The notes beneath the pieces are model-generated. The model was not told the origin of the DNA. It ran no database searches and saw nothing but the letters and a program-made list of their open reading frames with translations. A stretch of DNA of 64,000 nt from assembly GCA_000231825.2 (NCBI GenBank), contig JH720293.1:62001-126000 (forward strand). The letters are read 5' to 3'. Below, in pieces: positions 1 to 12,074 of this stretch. Made by a program: the position numbers and the translations under genes. The first letter of the stretch is position 1. The number at the start of each line of letters is the position of its first letter. This stretch comes from Tetrahymena elliotti 4EA. Taxonomy: Eukaryota > Ciliophora > Oligohymenophorea > Hymenostomatida > Tetrahymenidae.

Positions 1-537
1 AAAAAAGAAGTGTGCATATTAAGGTAAATTTTTGTTTTATAATAAAGTAAACCTTTCAAAAATACTCATAAAATTGCTTTATTTTGACTAAAATATGAAG
101 TATTTTTTTTCAACATAAAATATATTATTTTATTATTTTTTGAAATGATTAAAGGAAATCAATTATCATCTTCGAACTATTTTTGAAAGTAAAAAAATAA
201 ATAAGTAAATATTTTATAATAAATATTTTTATACATTTGAGCTGCTATCCCCATTTTCACTAGATAAGTTAAGGTACAAACTTACATCAACATCTTTATC
301 AGAATATTACTCTTTATTTTTGCAAAAATGTATCAATAATTAAATGAATGCTTAATATTAATTACAATCATAGTTATGAGAAGCTTATGTGGTATATTCA
401 AGATCGAGATATTGAGAATTATTATAGCCATTTTAGTAAAGATTATCTTTTTAAAAAAATGTATTAATCTAATATTGAATATATTTATTTATTTACTTTC
501 TTAACTTTCTTAGTATTAATAGGATTGCAAGTGTTGT

Positions 538-1376
538 TCAAGAGGGTAGTTCTAAAAAGAGGAATTATAAGAACATGAGTTTGACTCTATGATAAAAAAA
601 TAATATAATTAAAATTAAATAAGAATTTATTAAATTAAAATGATTAGTTTAATATTTTTTCGTTTAAAAATATCTACCTTATATTTATAAGAGGAGTTGA
701 GCCTAATTAGGTTCAGCGATGAATTTGGAATTATAGCTATTTATTTATAATAAAAATATTGTCTCAATATTAAGTAAAAAAATAAAATAATTAAATTAAT
801 ACTTTTATAGGAAATTTTTATAAAGCTCCATAAATTTTGAATATTCAGGGTAGTAGAAATTAGAGCTTTTTTTTTTCTACCCCCCCTCAGTCATACTTCT
901 GATGTGAATATCATTTTATAGGAGAGATATGAATTCTCCTTTTTTTATTTTCTAAAAATTGAAGTCTTCATTCTTTTTTTTTTCATTATAGATGATCCTC
1001 ATCAAGATCTTCTCTCTCACTTCATTGGAGAGTGTGGATTTTTTACCTTTCGCTAATTTTGATAAATAAATAAGTAAAAATTAAATCGAACATAATTAAT
1101 TTAAGTACTTTAAGGTCCTTAATAATCATCTTTGATGATTCTGTAAAATTGGGCTTTTGAAATGTCAAACTCTTTTTCTATTTAAACCCTGCCTATCCCC
1201 TTGTAAAAAAAATATTAGTTTAAGGAATAAAAGGTCTTAAAAATTACTTAAGAGTGTAAATCTCTTATTTTTTGTCGGTTTTTGAGAGACTCTTCTTTAC
1301 CTAAAGCAGAGTTTGTGGTCCAACATTTACTTTTGCCTTTTTAGACTTATTTACTTTTTGGTTATTTTTCTTTCAT
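538..1376 (-). CDS. Small helix-turn-helix-like protein, 3' part uncertain
   Basis: Ciliate-code gene model with two exons (1109-1376 and 538-1052) and a 56-nt intron (1053-1108, GTAC...TTAG). The frame is open for 260 codons. Residues about 55-85 (KGIGRVQIEKEFDISKAQFY) look like a helix-turn-helix of the homeodomain-like or transposase type. After the intron a second helical block follows (KGKKSTLSNEVREKILMRII), an arrangement like the paired HTH units at the N-terminus of Tc1/mariner-type transposases. I see no DDE catalytic domain after it. Coding character is good down to about position 890. The rest, to the TGA at 538, is AT-rich and may be intron or 3' UTR read through by chance, because only TGA stops translation here. 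It could be a domesticated or broken transposase fragment, or an ordinary DNA-binding protein. The function is unknown. Confidence 0.4.
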
Positions 1377-1759
1377 ATTTGCTTATTGTTTTTTCTTATT
1401 TATTAGAATGATTATTATTTATCTTAATCTTTTTTAGTTTTGGAGATGAAAGGAAGGAGACTATGATGAATAATGTACAAATAAAGAAAGTTAAAGGGAA
1501 CAAACTGTAGCATACAATTTTAAGTACAAAGATATGTCTTAATTTCAACAAAAATAAAGTTTTTAGAATTACAGAATGATTTTGCAAGCAATAAAAAATA
1601 CTCTTTTTTTACATGTTTATACTATGCTTTAACTTTTTTATTTTCTTTAAAAAAAATAAAAGTGTTTTAATTAAAGAAATAAACAGTATTGATATGCAAA
1701 AACAAAAATTATACAAATAATTAATTAAAAAGCAATCAATAATCATTCTTGTTTATTAA

Positions 1760-2440
1760 TCAAATATTTTCCACCAATAATTCTTGTTTTAATTCTTATT
1801 GATCAACCTTGTTATTTTGTTATAAAATTGTTAAATATTAATTATGAAAATATATATTTTTTACAATCTCTAAATAAACACCATATATGTTTTCATAGTC
1901 ATAGCTGTATATGGCTAATTTTTTTTAGTTCTTACTAAATAATTTAGAGAAATCATCAAAAGATTAGATCTAACTCTTATGTGCCAAACTCCATTCTCCT
2001 AAAAAAAAATTTCAAAATTAATTGTGAATATTTTTAAAAAAAGATGATTTAACTAAATCTTTCATTTATTCTTTTGAACTATTTGTAGAACTAGTTTTTT
2101 AGTGACACATCATCTAGACAAATATTTTTCATTTCTAGATAACCTTACACATTATCTTTAAACTCCTAAAATTTTGTTATTTGTCTATTTTCTAGAAGCC
2201 ACACCACTTCAATTATCCTGCCTCTACCTGGCTTATCTTTATGATATATACCTTTAACAAAATTATCTATCCTCCAGATCTCAAAATCTATCTTTATGGT
2301 TTTCAAGAGAATATCTCTTACTTTTTTCACTCTATATTTTTTATACTTCAAAGAAATTTTATTAAATAAATTATTAGAAATATATTATTTACTAGCTTCT
2401 CTACTAATTCCTTATTTAAAAGTAGGAGTTGATTTTTCAT
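1760..2440 (-). CDS. Small HTH-like protein with a GRGR motif
   Basis: Three-exon model: 2393-2440, 2054-2345 and 1760-1998. Introns are 2346-2392 (GTAAAT...AAG) and 1999-2053 (GTTAAA...TTAG). Together they give an uninterrupted 192-aa frame, and the second intron is needed to keep it open. The N-terminus (NKELVEKLYKKYRVKKVRDI) is helical and basic, followed by KDKPGRGR, a short basic Gly-Arg patch that could contact the minor groove. The remainder is helical and rich in Asn, Lys and Phe. The order (HTH-like helices, then a PGR motif, then a helical block) is shared with the gene at 8917. I recognise no named family; a transposase-derived DNA-binding protein is a guess. The GTTAAA donor is not the usual GTAAxT, so the exon 3 junction is the weakest point. 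Confidence 0.45.
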
Positions 2441-3716
2441 TAAGATAATTGAAGTGGGTGTTTTTTATTTTATATCAGTGTTTTACTTTGCGAAAAGAAT
2501 TTGTTTTTCACAATTTTTTTTTGTTATGATTTCTTAAATTAAAAATCAATTATAAGTCTGGTGAGTCTTCAGCAAAAATTAATAGAAGAATTTCTACTAA
2601 AATAATCATTAAAATAATACATCAATTTTGATTTAAATTAATTCGAATCTAATTTCCCAGTTTTTTTTTGCGCCTGATAAAAGTTGATCTATATTTAAAA
2701 ACTATGATTAAATTAAAAATTAGATAAAATTACAATTAGAAGACTATAACTTGAAAATTTGAAAATAATCTATTGAATTCCTCCTTATTTAACTATAACT
2801 TAATTAGATTTTTTTAATGATAAAATTAAACAAAAACATCATTCATTTGTCTTTAATAAAAAATCAATTGTAAAACTTTACTTTAACTATTTTTATCTAA
2901 AAAAATTAACACAAAAACAAAATATTTACTAAATTAGAGTAAGATAATATTATTAACAAATACAGATATTAAATAAAGTATTTATTGAAATAATTCTTAA
3001 AATTACAATGTTCTATCTAAAATTTATTTTAAAAATTAAATTTTTATTAATTATTAAAGCTAGTTTAATTCTAATAAATTACCGTCATTTAAAAAGCTGA
3101 TTTTAAAAAAATTAATTTTTAAAATAATAATTTTTGTTTTAAAATATTTTATTAAACTTATAATTTTAAAGTAAATTTAAATTTAATTTATTCAAAAATC
3201 TAATTCAATTAAAATATTTATTAACCCTTAATAAGTATTATTAAATCAATAAGTTCAAATCCTTAAACCCTCGCATTTTAGAGAATGTTATTTATTTACC
3301 AAAATAAAATTATCAAAATAAATAAATTAAATACATTTAGAAATCACAATTCTTGTTTGTATGTTTGCTTTTTTTGTTTTTAGTTATATGAATTTGTAGA
3401 AAAAGCGGATGAATAAAAACTCAATTTATTTTTTATTGATAAAAAAATATTTTTTTAAAACCATTTAATTCTTAGCAAAATTTAGGAATACTAATTTTTG
3501 ATTTGTAAACCATCTTTTTTTTTAGTTACTAACATAAATTTTAAATTAAATAAGTTAAAATTTGCTAGGCGATGAGATCATCAGTTTTTAGTGATGCAGA
3601 AATACATAACAAATTTTAACTGAATATGTTAAAAACATAATCAACCAATAAATCATTAAAGTAATTAAAGATATAGTTAAAAATATTATACATAATTTAC
3701 ACATACATACAAATAA
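2441..3716. other. Intergenic, no gene recognised
   Basis: About 1.3 kb of AT-rich sequence between the start of the minus-strand gene at 2440 and the start of the transporter at 3717. It should hold both promoters. No coding frame with convincing composition, no tRNA-like element and no clear repeat was seen. Confidence 0.5.
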
Positions 3717-6170
3717 ATGCTTAAAACTCTTTGGAAAAAATATGACATATTTACAATATTGTCATTCGTTTGTCTAGGATTGATATTCGGATTAAATGGA
3801 TGTGTTTAGAGTAGCATTTTAATTAATTTTTATACTCCTCCTATTGTTTGTAATAACTCAAAAATAAACTAATCAACCTAATAATAGTCAAATTAGTAGA
3901 TAAGCCATAACCATTATTAATATAATTAAAATTTCAAAATTAAAACTAATCAAAAACCAGAGTTTAGCCAAAAAGATTTACATAAAACTAATATTGATAG
4001 ATGCGATCCTTGTAAAGAAACATTTAATGGCAAGTATTATTATTATTAGGAGTATGATTAAATAGAGAGCATGGTTTAAACGTTTTAATGGTATTGCAAC
4101 AAAGAATATTAAAAAGTTATAGTCTTGAGTATGATGGCTTCTGGCTTGTTTTTAGGGTTTTTGACAAATTTTTTAGTTGGAGATTCATCAAAGATCTCTT
4201 CCCATGATAAAAATAATAACTATGCTTAAAAAAGTATGAAATAAATTATATTGTGCCTCTTCGTTTAAACTTTTGCTTTGTTAAGTGTAACTTTAGTTTA
4301 ATAGTGGTATTAAGCTGGTATAATATTAGCTTTATGGAATTTCGGATAATCCTTTTTTTATTCTTCTATTTATAATTTTGTAGGATAAAAGTATGGGACT
4401 TTAATTGCAAAGTATTCATCAACTTTTTATCATACAATGTGGTCTTTTGTTATGGCTGGGTTCTTAATATTTGTTCGTTTCTTTGCGGATTGGCATTAAA
4501 TTATGTTTTACTTTAATGGAATTCCTCAGCTTATTCTTGTAATCTGCTTATCTATATCCTTTTACTTTTAATACAGATAGCATTTAATTTTAAAGGCTTA
4601 AGCTGAATAAAATGAAAATTAATTGAGTATAAAATAACCTAATACAATAGAATTAGATAACAAAAATTATTACTACTTTGATAGTGATGTTGTAGAATAT
4701 GAAGAAGATAATGATGGAGAAACAAAAAATCAATAAACATTTATATTAAGTAGATTTTAAACGGAGGATTTTTTGTTAACATTTTAGCAAACTAATTAAT
4801 TTGTAAACGAAATGGATAGTCCTCGAGGAGGAGGTACTGGTGGTCATAGTGGAGGAAGTAATTATGATTAAAGTAAAGTTTTGGATAGCTATCATACAAA
4901 TGAAACTGAAGGAAGTAGGAGGAATAGAAAGCATTCTAAAAATCAAATATTTGAAAACTTAAAATAAAAGTATATGCATAATGATATCACACCTGAATAG
5001 CTTAAAAAATAATAAGAGTAATTTATATTAAATAGTGATTTAAATATAATCGACTAAGTTAATAATGCTCCTCATTTGTAAAACACTCAAATGCAAACTG
5101 TAGAAAATGAAGTTAAAAGTTAGAAATAGCATTAGCTTTATAATAGTCAATTAATTAACAATACAATTGAGCGCTAAGATTCTTTAGCAAGTTCTGCTAA
5201 AAAAGATGTGTAAAGTTTTAAATATTAAAATAAAGATGATGATCTTTCTAATCAAAACAGCTAAAGACTGTAAAATAATAATCTGAGTAATACAAATCAA
5301 ACAAATTCAATTTCTATAGGGATTAAATAAGAATAGATAGATGATTCAGAAAAATAAAAATATTCTTAAACAATGATACCCACTTCTTAACATTTAATTC
5401 CCAATTAACTTTCTTATTAAACATTAGTTCAGCTGTAACCTACCCAAATAAACTCAACAAATATACAAACAATAAAACAAGAAATGAGGATAAGGTGGCT
5501 CTAGCTGAAAAGAGATCCTTCTCAAAAGTAAAATATCATAATATTTTTGACTTGCTGGATATCTGCTAATGTTTCTAACTATAGTTTATATATATCTCTC
5601 ATATTTATACAAGGGGATGTTTATCTTAAATTAACCTTATGCGTACTTATAGAAATAATCTCCAATTATATAGCAAGTTTTATTTTAGTCAATTTAGTGC
5701 TGAAAAAAGTTATACTCTATTTATTTTTAGTTTCTGGAATGATGTGTTGCTTGACTTTCTGGATGGAATAGTTTTCAGAAGCTTTAATTTTTCCAATTAT
5801 TATCACAAAATTGTGCTTAGAATTATTTTTCCCTATAAAAACCTACTTTCTATAATTTGTTTTGCATAGTTAATATTTTAAAATAACTCTAGGTTTAGGA
5901 GATACTTTAAGTACTCTTTTATAGGCTTTAATGCCTTTGATCATTTACATTTGCTATGTCAACAGCAGTTATTTTATTTCATTCATTGGGATGCTGCTTA
6001 TTTTCTGTGCGTTTTTGATAACATAAATAGAAATGATTAATATTTATGGATTAAATTAATAATTTTCAGTGATTTACAAAGAGGAGAATAAATAAAGTAA
6101 CATAAGTAAGTTAGCAGAAATTATGGAAGTAGATTCAGCTGCAGATGGTTCTTTTTATTCTATGAGGTGA
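3717..6170 (+). CDS. MFS-like multi-pass transporter with a long central loop
   Basis: Single exon of 817 aa. Hydrophobicity suggests 12 membrane segments in a 6+6 layout, as in the major facilitator superfamily. The first follows the short N-terminus (ILSFVCLGLIFGLNGC). Five more lie between about residues 135 and 290 (for example MMASGLFLGFLTNFLV), and six follow residue 600. A loop of about 300 residues, rich in Gln, Asn, Ser and acidic residues, separates the halves, much longer than the usual MFS loop. Between TM1 and TM2 is a hydrophilic stretch with a C-x2-C pair (CDPCKE). No substrate-specific signature is visible, so the cargo is unknown. The start was chosen as the first ATG of the open frame, right before the first TM segment. 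The frame uses dozens of TAA/TAG Gln codons and ends at TGA. A non-MFS 12-TM protein remains possible. Confidence 0.7.
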
Positions 6171-6634
6171 ATGAATGCAAACTCTTAAAAAATATTTATT
6201 TAAATAAAAAATTGCTTAATTTTGATAAAAAATTATTTAATTTGATATATTTTAAAATTAATTGATATCTTGTCATGAAATTTTTTGTATTTGTTATAAC
6301 TATTTTCTACTTAAAAATTTGATTTAAATTCTTTTCTTTAAAAATTCTTTCTATATTATCTTGAGCTCAATAGATTTTTTGCTTGAAGAATTTTTAAATT
6401 GTCTTTGTAAAATTAATTATTGACTGAATGACTGACTGATTAGTTTTTTTTTCATAATAATTACTATTGATTAATAAAAATTAAATTTCTGTTAAAAAAT
6501 TCAAAAATTATAAATTAATATATTCAAATATTATAAATTGTAAAAATAGTCAAAGTAAAGGCACTTAAAAGATTGTTTAAAAGTAGAGATCTTAAAAAAA
6601 TATATAAACTAGAAATATTAGAAACAAATAATAA
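6171..6634. other. Intergenic between transporter and MORN genes
   Basis: About 460 nt of AT-rich sequence. It includes a short degenerate tetranucleotide run (TGAC/TGAA units) at about 6420-6441. It probably contains the 3' end of the transporter transcript and the promoter of the MORN gene. Confidence 0.4.
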
Positions 6635-8366
6635 ATGGGAAACTGTGCTGCTTGTGAAGATACATAAGAATTTGACCAAAACACAGAGGTCAACCTTTAG
6701 AAAAAAAAGAGAATCCAAGAAAATTTTTAAAATATGGAAAAAGAATAAAATGATGAAAATGAATTTGGAAAAGAAAATTTACATTTAAATAAAGACACAG
6801 AAAAAGTTAAAAGGTCTGGAAAGCATGAAGATTACTAATCTTTAGCAGGTTCAAGAATGGATTAGTTAAATTCTTCAAACAAAAAAGATAGATTGAATCC
6901 TCTTTCAGCATCAAAAGGATTCCAAAATGGTTAATAGTAATCTATGAATAGTAATAGATAGTCAGCAAATAAATTAGATGAAACTAGTGATCACATTCCT
7001 CCTCACCTAAACAAGTTAGATTAACTTCCTGATTTTTCTAATGAATTTACTATAGAAGTTCTTGAAAAACTTGGTGAATTTGTCTATGACCAAGATGAAG
7101 AGGAGTCATTCCTTGATTTACCATTCTTTGGACCTTGTGAAATGGAAAATAATGCGTAATTTAAGAATTTTTTCAGATCTTAGATTTTCAAGACTATATC
7201 AAATAAAAAAAAATTTTTATTAAATTTTTGAAAATAATTTTAAACGATCTTCGAATTTGCTTGAAGAAGGAAGGAATTTGTTTTAGGAATTTAATTAATT
7301 TTTTTCAAAGATTAAAAGAAATCTTAATAATAAGATTTAAATTGATTACATGGCATGTAGCGATTAACTTATTTTTTTATATTTTGCAATAATAGAAGAA
7401 TTAACATCAAATAGAATCTAATCAAATGTTTTCTTAATTTATTTTCTTATTTTTGGAAATATTCTAAAATCTTCTAATGATTTCTTTTTTCTTTTTCTAG
7501 AATATAAAGATTTTTTTATCAAATAAAATAGATTTTATATAGGCTAATGGAAGCATGGATAAAGATGGGGAAGAGGTAAATAGGTATGGAGTGACGGATC
7601 TTAATATGAAGGTTATTGGAAAAATGATATGGCTAATGGAAAAGGAAGACTCATTCATGCTGATGGAGATGTTTTTGAAGGAAATTGGCTTAACGACAAA
7701 GCCCATGGAAAAGGTGTCTATATTCATAGGGACGGAGCTAGCTACTCTGGTGACTGGTTTGAAGATAAATAGCATGGCTTTGGAGTAGAGAAGTGGATAG
7801 ATGGAGCTAGCTATGAAGGAAATTATTTTATGGGTATGAAGCATGGACATGGAGTCTTTACTTGGGCTGATGGTAGTATTTATAAAGGAGAATTCTAAAA
7901 TAATAATATAGATGGTAGAGGTAGTTACAAGTAATAAAAATCAAGCATTTTTTTTTTAATTTTATAAAGCGCAAACTCTCTAGATAAATAAAATAGATAA
8001 TTAATTAACTAAATAACTTAATTATTTCTAAATAGATGGGCAGATGGTAGAGAGTATGATGGTACTTGGAGAGACAATAAGATGCATGGAAAAGGTGTAT
8101 TTACATGGAAAGATGGGAGAAAATATATTGGTGAATATATTGATGATAAGTAATTTTAGTACCCTTTTTGAAAAATTTTAATTTGTATTTTTTAAATAAA
8201 TAGAAAGCATGGATTAGGTGAATTTTATTGGCCTGATGGAAGAATTTATAAAGGATACTGGGAAAATGGAAAGTAGCACGGAAGAGGATTTTATAAAGGT
8301 TCAAATGGAAGAGAAAGAGAGGGAGAGTGGAAAGAAGGTAAAAAGATAAGATGGCTTGATGAGTGA
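6635..8366 (+). CDS. MORN-repeat protein with N-terminal lipid-anchor motif
   Basis: Four exons (6635-7155, 7532-7930, 8036-8149, 8204-8366) give 398 aa. The N-terminus MGNCAAC fits an N-myristoylation site with adjacent palmitoylatable cysteines, so membrane attachment is likely. Residues 1-173 are hydrophilic and include a conserved-looking segment [15 protein letters not shown]. From about residue 174 there are nine full MORN units (pattern Y-x-G-x-W/F...G-x-G...DG) and a tenth partial one ending in [12 protein letters not shown] repeats bind lipids and proteins and are often found in cortical or ciliary scaffolds. No kinase domain follows, so this is not a PIP5K. The first intron (7156-7531, 376 nt) is long for this genome, but only this junction links the two halves in frame and restores a complete first MORN unit. 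The role in the cell is inferred from the family only. Confidence 0.85.
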
Positions 8367-8916
8367 TATATAGAATCAATAAAATCTACTAGCTGTTTAC
8401 CTTTTAATTTATTAATTAATTTAAAGTTATTTTTGCATTGTGTGTGTTATTTATATTATATTTTATCTGTTCCAGCTCAATCGACTCTAATTCAATATAA
8501 GATTCAAATTTATTAACCTCTTATTTAATTATTATTTTCTTTTTAATTTATATAGAGGAAGTTTTAAGATATTTGTACAATAGCTTATTATCTGTTTGAT
8601 CGATAATCATCGATAATCTTGGTTAAATCATAGAAGAAGAAAAAATATTTATTTAGAAATTCTTTTATTTTTATTCCTTCATTTTTTATTATTTCTTCTA
8701 ATGAGATCAAATCTCTTAAGTTTTTAGTATCCTCAGTGTTTAAAATCATTTTAAAAAAGTTTTACTTTTAAATGCAAAAATAGAATTCAACCAATTATAT
8801 TTTTTATTTTATCTATTTATGATACTAAATCAACTCATTATAAAAGGAATATTTATTTGTATTTTTATAATAATTATTAATAATTAATAGAAATCAAAAA
8901 ACTTCAAAAAAAAAAA
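8367..8916. other. Intergenic, no gene recognised
   Basis: About 550 nt of AT-rich sequence between two plus-strand genes. Nothing beyond presumed 3' UTR and promoter was recognised. Confidence 0.4.
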
Positions 8917-9772
8917 ATGAAATTGAAAGGTGATAAAATAAAATACATTGCAGAAAACATGAATGAGAGTTCTACTAAATTATCTGTTGGCTTAAAAGTA
9001 TCTCGCTCAACTGTCAGTAGACTAAAAAAAAGAATAAGAATGCCATTACAAAATTAGAAAAGACCTGGCAGGCAATAGTATTTCGCATCTATTGATGAAG
9101 TTTACTAATTGCTTATGAAATAGGGAATCTCTATGGATAACATAGATCACAAGTTTACTAAAATCCTTTAGAAAGCTTTAAAAAATGATAATCCAAATAG
9201 AAAATACAGTCTGAAAAAGTGCATAGAATACAGAAACTAGCTTAAATAATATGTTTCTGATCTGAAATAATCTGAAGAATCTCGCAATAGAGACTAAGAG
9301 ATTGAGTCTAACCTTACACTGTATGCTCAATAGGAATCTCTTCATCAGTTTGACTATGGATTTTTCCATCATTCAATTATTGGAAATCATGATCACTAAT
9401 ATTCTAACGATGATCAATTTCTCTCCTTTTCTAACCATACCTACCCCCACCCTTTTGATAATGAGCTTACATAACCCCAAAATATGATTAATTATGATTA
9501 TTCCTCTTAGAATAAGTAAACTTATCCAATTTATGAATTATTTTAACTTTTTTAAATCCTTAATATTATAAAGTTTCTTCTCCTTTGAAAATTAGACTCA
9601 GCATAGTGAACAAAACATTCCAAATATCTACGATTATGAAGAGTAATTGTTCCATCAGTAAATTATTATTTGTATAAACTAAAAGTTAAAATGCTTTAAT
9701 AAAATTATAAGATCTAACATCTATTAAGATAATAGCAACCTCAATTTCTTCTCACCTAGAAAATCTACTTGA
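8917..9772 (+). CDS. HTH-type protein; coding character continues past the TGA
   Basis: Exons 8917-9515, 9574-9657 and 9712-9772 with introns of 58 and 54 nt give 247 aa up to the TGA at 9770-9772. The N-terminus reads as a helix-turn-helix (SVGLKVSRSTVSRLKKRIRM), followed by KRPGRQ and a helical block. The rest is rich in Asn, Gln, Ser, Tyr and Pro. The order resembles the gene at 1760-2440, and a transposase or Tc1-like HTH origin is possible. After the TGA the same frame continues with strong coding composition (ELNETSFKNSTNRLTYSNLP) to about 9886. A plausible 55-nt intron (9887-9941) and a further open exon to a TGA at 10068-10070 follow. The internal TGA may therefore be a recent nonsense mutation, a sequence error, or a recoded codon. 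No biochemical role can be assigned. Confidence 0.5.
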
Positions 9773-9979
9773 GAACTAAATGAAACATCCTTCAAAAATT
9801 CAACTAACAGGTTAACTTATTCAAACCTTCCAACATTTAAGAAACTCTCTTCTTAATCGAAGTTTATCAAATACCACAATCCATATGTAAATTAATTAAA
9901 TTTTTAAATTATTCTGAAAAATAAAAAAATTAAAAATACAGTATTAATGGAACCAGAAACTACGATCTCTTATTGTTGA

Positions 9980-11093
9980 ATAGTCCACAAGTCCAATTTA
10001 AAAATAAAATTACGTTTTTATTTTTATCCACGAAACATTTTATGTTGTTGACCACAAAAAAAATTTATGAATAAGACTTTAATTTTAAGTACTATTCAAC
10101 TTTATTTAAGATGTATTTCATCTTAAATTTCTACTTTTTTTTACAAATATTCTTTTAAAAGTTATTTATTTTACTTTATTTCTTTACTTTTTTTCAAATT
10201 TTTCAGTATAGATCCTCATATGATCCCTCATTAAATAAATCAAATAATTTCAAGAACATTAATTTTTTAAATGCTTGACTTGTTTCAAAAACAAATTCAT
10301 AAGTTTAAAACACTAAATAGATTTTAACTAAAATAAAGATTAAATAAAGACTAAATAAGATAATTATTTTTTCTAATCATATTTTAAAAATATTTTCATA
10401 AAATTCATATATTTTATTCTTAATTAAATTTGAAATACATCTTCTTTGATCTTACTTACTTTTAAATTTTATCCTCTCTTCAAAAAATTTTTGAATATTT
10501 TTTCTTTAATTTTGATTTATTTTTGCTTTGCTTTAGGGATAATGTTTAGAATAATTTAGAAAATATTCTTACCAAACAGAATAATTTTTTCTGAGGTTGA
10601 AATAAATAAAACAAATATTTTTAAATTCTTCTTTTTTATGATTCATTTTTATGAATATGATAATTTTTTTTTGGACACCATTTGTCATACTTTTCATCTT
10701 TCAAAGATTATTTCCAAGAAAACAATCTATTTTATAATGATAAAACAAATATCAACTTTTTTTGAAAGAAAAATTTAATTTTTTTTATGTTTAAAATTAA
10801 AGTCGATCATTTAATAAAAAAAATAAGAAATGGCAAATATAAATATCTGGGTCTTATTGAATAGCTAAAAAAGTTGTAATATGAAAAATAAATTTAAAAT
10901 TTGATAGCACTGTTTTAAGCAAATATTTTTGATCGTAATTGGTAAGTATATGAACAAGTGAGTTGAGAAAATTAATTTTTTAATTATTTTATTAAACAAA
11001 TTTATTACCTATAAAAATATTGAATATAAAGAAACATTGATACTTTATTTTATATCATCATATATATATAAATTACTTGCCATATTTTTTTAT
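9980..11093. other. Intergenic, mostly without recognised content
   Basis: About 1.1 kb of AT-rich sequence between convergent genes. The first about 90 nt may be the last exon of the HTH-type gene if its internal TGA is bypassed. A 24-codon frame at 10831 was judged to be chance. No RNA gene or repeat was recognised. Confidence 0.4.
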
Positions 11094-12074
11094 TCAATTG
11101 CAAGCACCATAAGTTTTGCAAGCTGAGGTAATAGCAGGGCAAGACCAGTTTCCTTTTGTTCCTACACCACCAGTACAGTCAACACAACTAGTACCACAAT
11201 TATGAGCACCTTCTTATGCACTATCACAAGTAGCTCCAGAAAGAGCAGCCCAGAAAAGAATACCTCTAATAGGTTATCCGTCCTTTTCGTATGAAAGGGT
11301 AGGAAGTAAATTTTACAAATCATCACAAGTATTGACTAAGTTTCTAGCAACTGTAAATTGGCTAGGGGGAATTTTGTGATAATCCCAGAATTATCTATTA
11401 TCAGGTGATATTTCAGGATCATAAACCATTGCATTTACCCAGTTTAAGTTATCAAGGTTCTCAAGAGCAGCAGCTTCAACATTAAAGAAAGCACCCGGAG
11501 AAGCACCAGTATCCATAGTCAAAACAGAGTAGAAATTGACATCATCCTTAGGAATAATTTATCTATAAGCTTAGATGAATGAGTTGATCCATTACTTAGC
11601 AGCTCCGCTATCAGCTTCACAATCAATTTCAAAACCAATGTTGTATTTCTTAGCCATATAAGCAGCGTTTTAGGCTACTGTTTAAGGATTTGTTTAGGTG
11701 AAACGATTTTAGAAATCCCAACCACCAACAGAAAACATGACATAGTAGTTAGAATTGGAGCTAACTTGAGCAATAGAATCTAAAAATTATTGAGGGGGGA
11801 CATTAGATTTTTCTAATTCGACGGGGTCTAAGAAAGAGAGAATAGCGATGTTGGAACCTCCATCAATAACCCATTGAGGAATACCACCCTTGAGTTGATT
11901 TCTTTCATCATAAATTCCATCATAAATAAAAACATAAGGTCCGAATACCTTAGAAGGGATTCCCTAAGAATTCATGACATATTTATTCTCTTTGTAAAGA
12001 TTGTAGCCATCATAAGCAACCAAGCTTAATGAAAGTAAAACAGTAAGTGTTAAAAAGAATTATATTCCCTTCAT
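11094..12074 (-). CDS. Secreted GH18-like (chitinase-like) protein
   Basis: Single exon of 326 aa. The first about 20 residues (MKGIQFFLTLTVLLSLSLVA) are a clear signal peptide. The body resembles glycoside hydrolase family 18: an early beta strand (VFGPYVFIYDG), an S-x-G-G motif (FSVGGWDF, about residue 115) and, about 30 residues later, GFEIDCEAD in the place of the family's DGxDxDxE catalytic motif. There the last Asp and the catalytic Glu are kept, but the first Asp is Ile and the second is Glu. The C-terminal part has a Cys-rich tail of eight cysteines, probably disulfide-bonded and extracellular. Family members cleave chitin or are inactive lectins; the altered motif leaves activity open. 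The codon bias (C-ending codons, few rare ones) differs from its neighbours and suggests high expression. Confidence 0.65.

Noticed and set aside
7497..7850. Minus-strand 117-aa frame and plus-strand 77-aa frame within the MORN gene
   Set aside because: Both overlap perfect MORN repeats in another frame on the plus strand.
9516..9600. One-base frameshift in the HTH-type gene near 9550
   Set aside because: A 58-nt GTAAAC...AAAG intron (9516-9573) restores the frame exactly, so no frameshift is needed.
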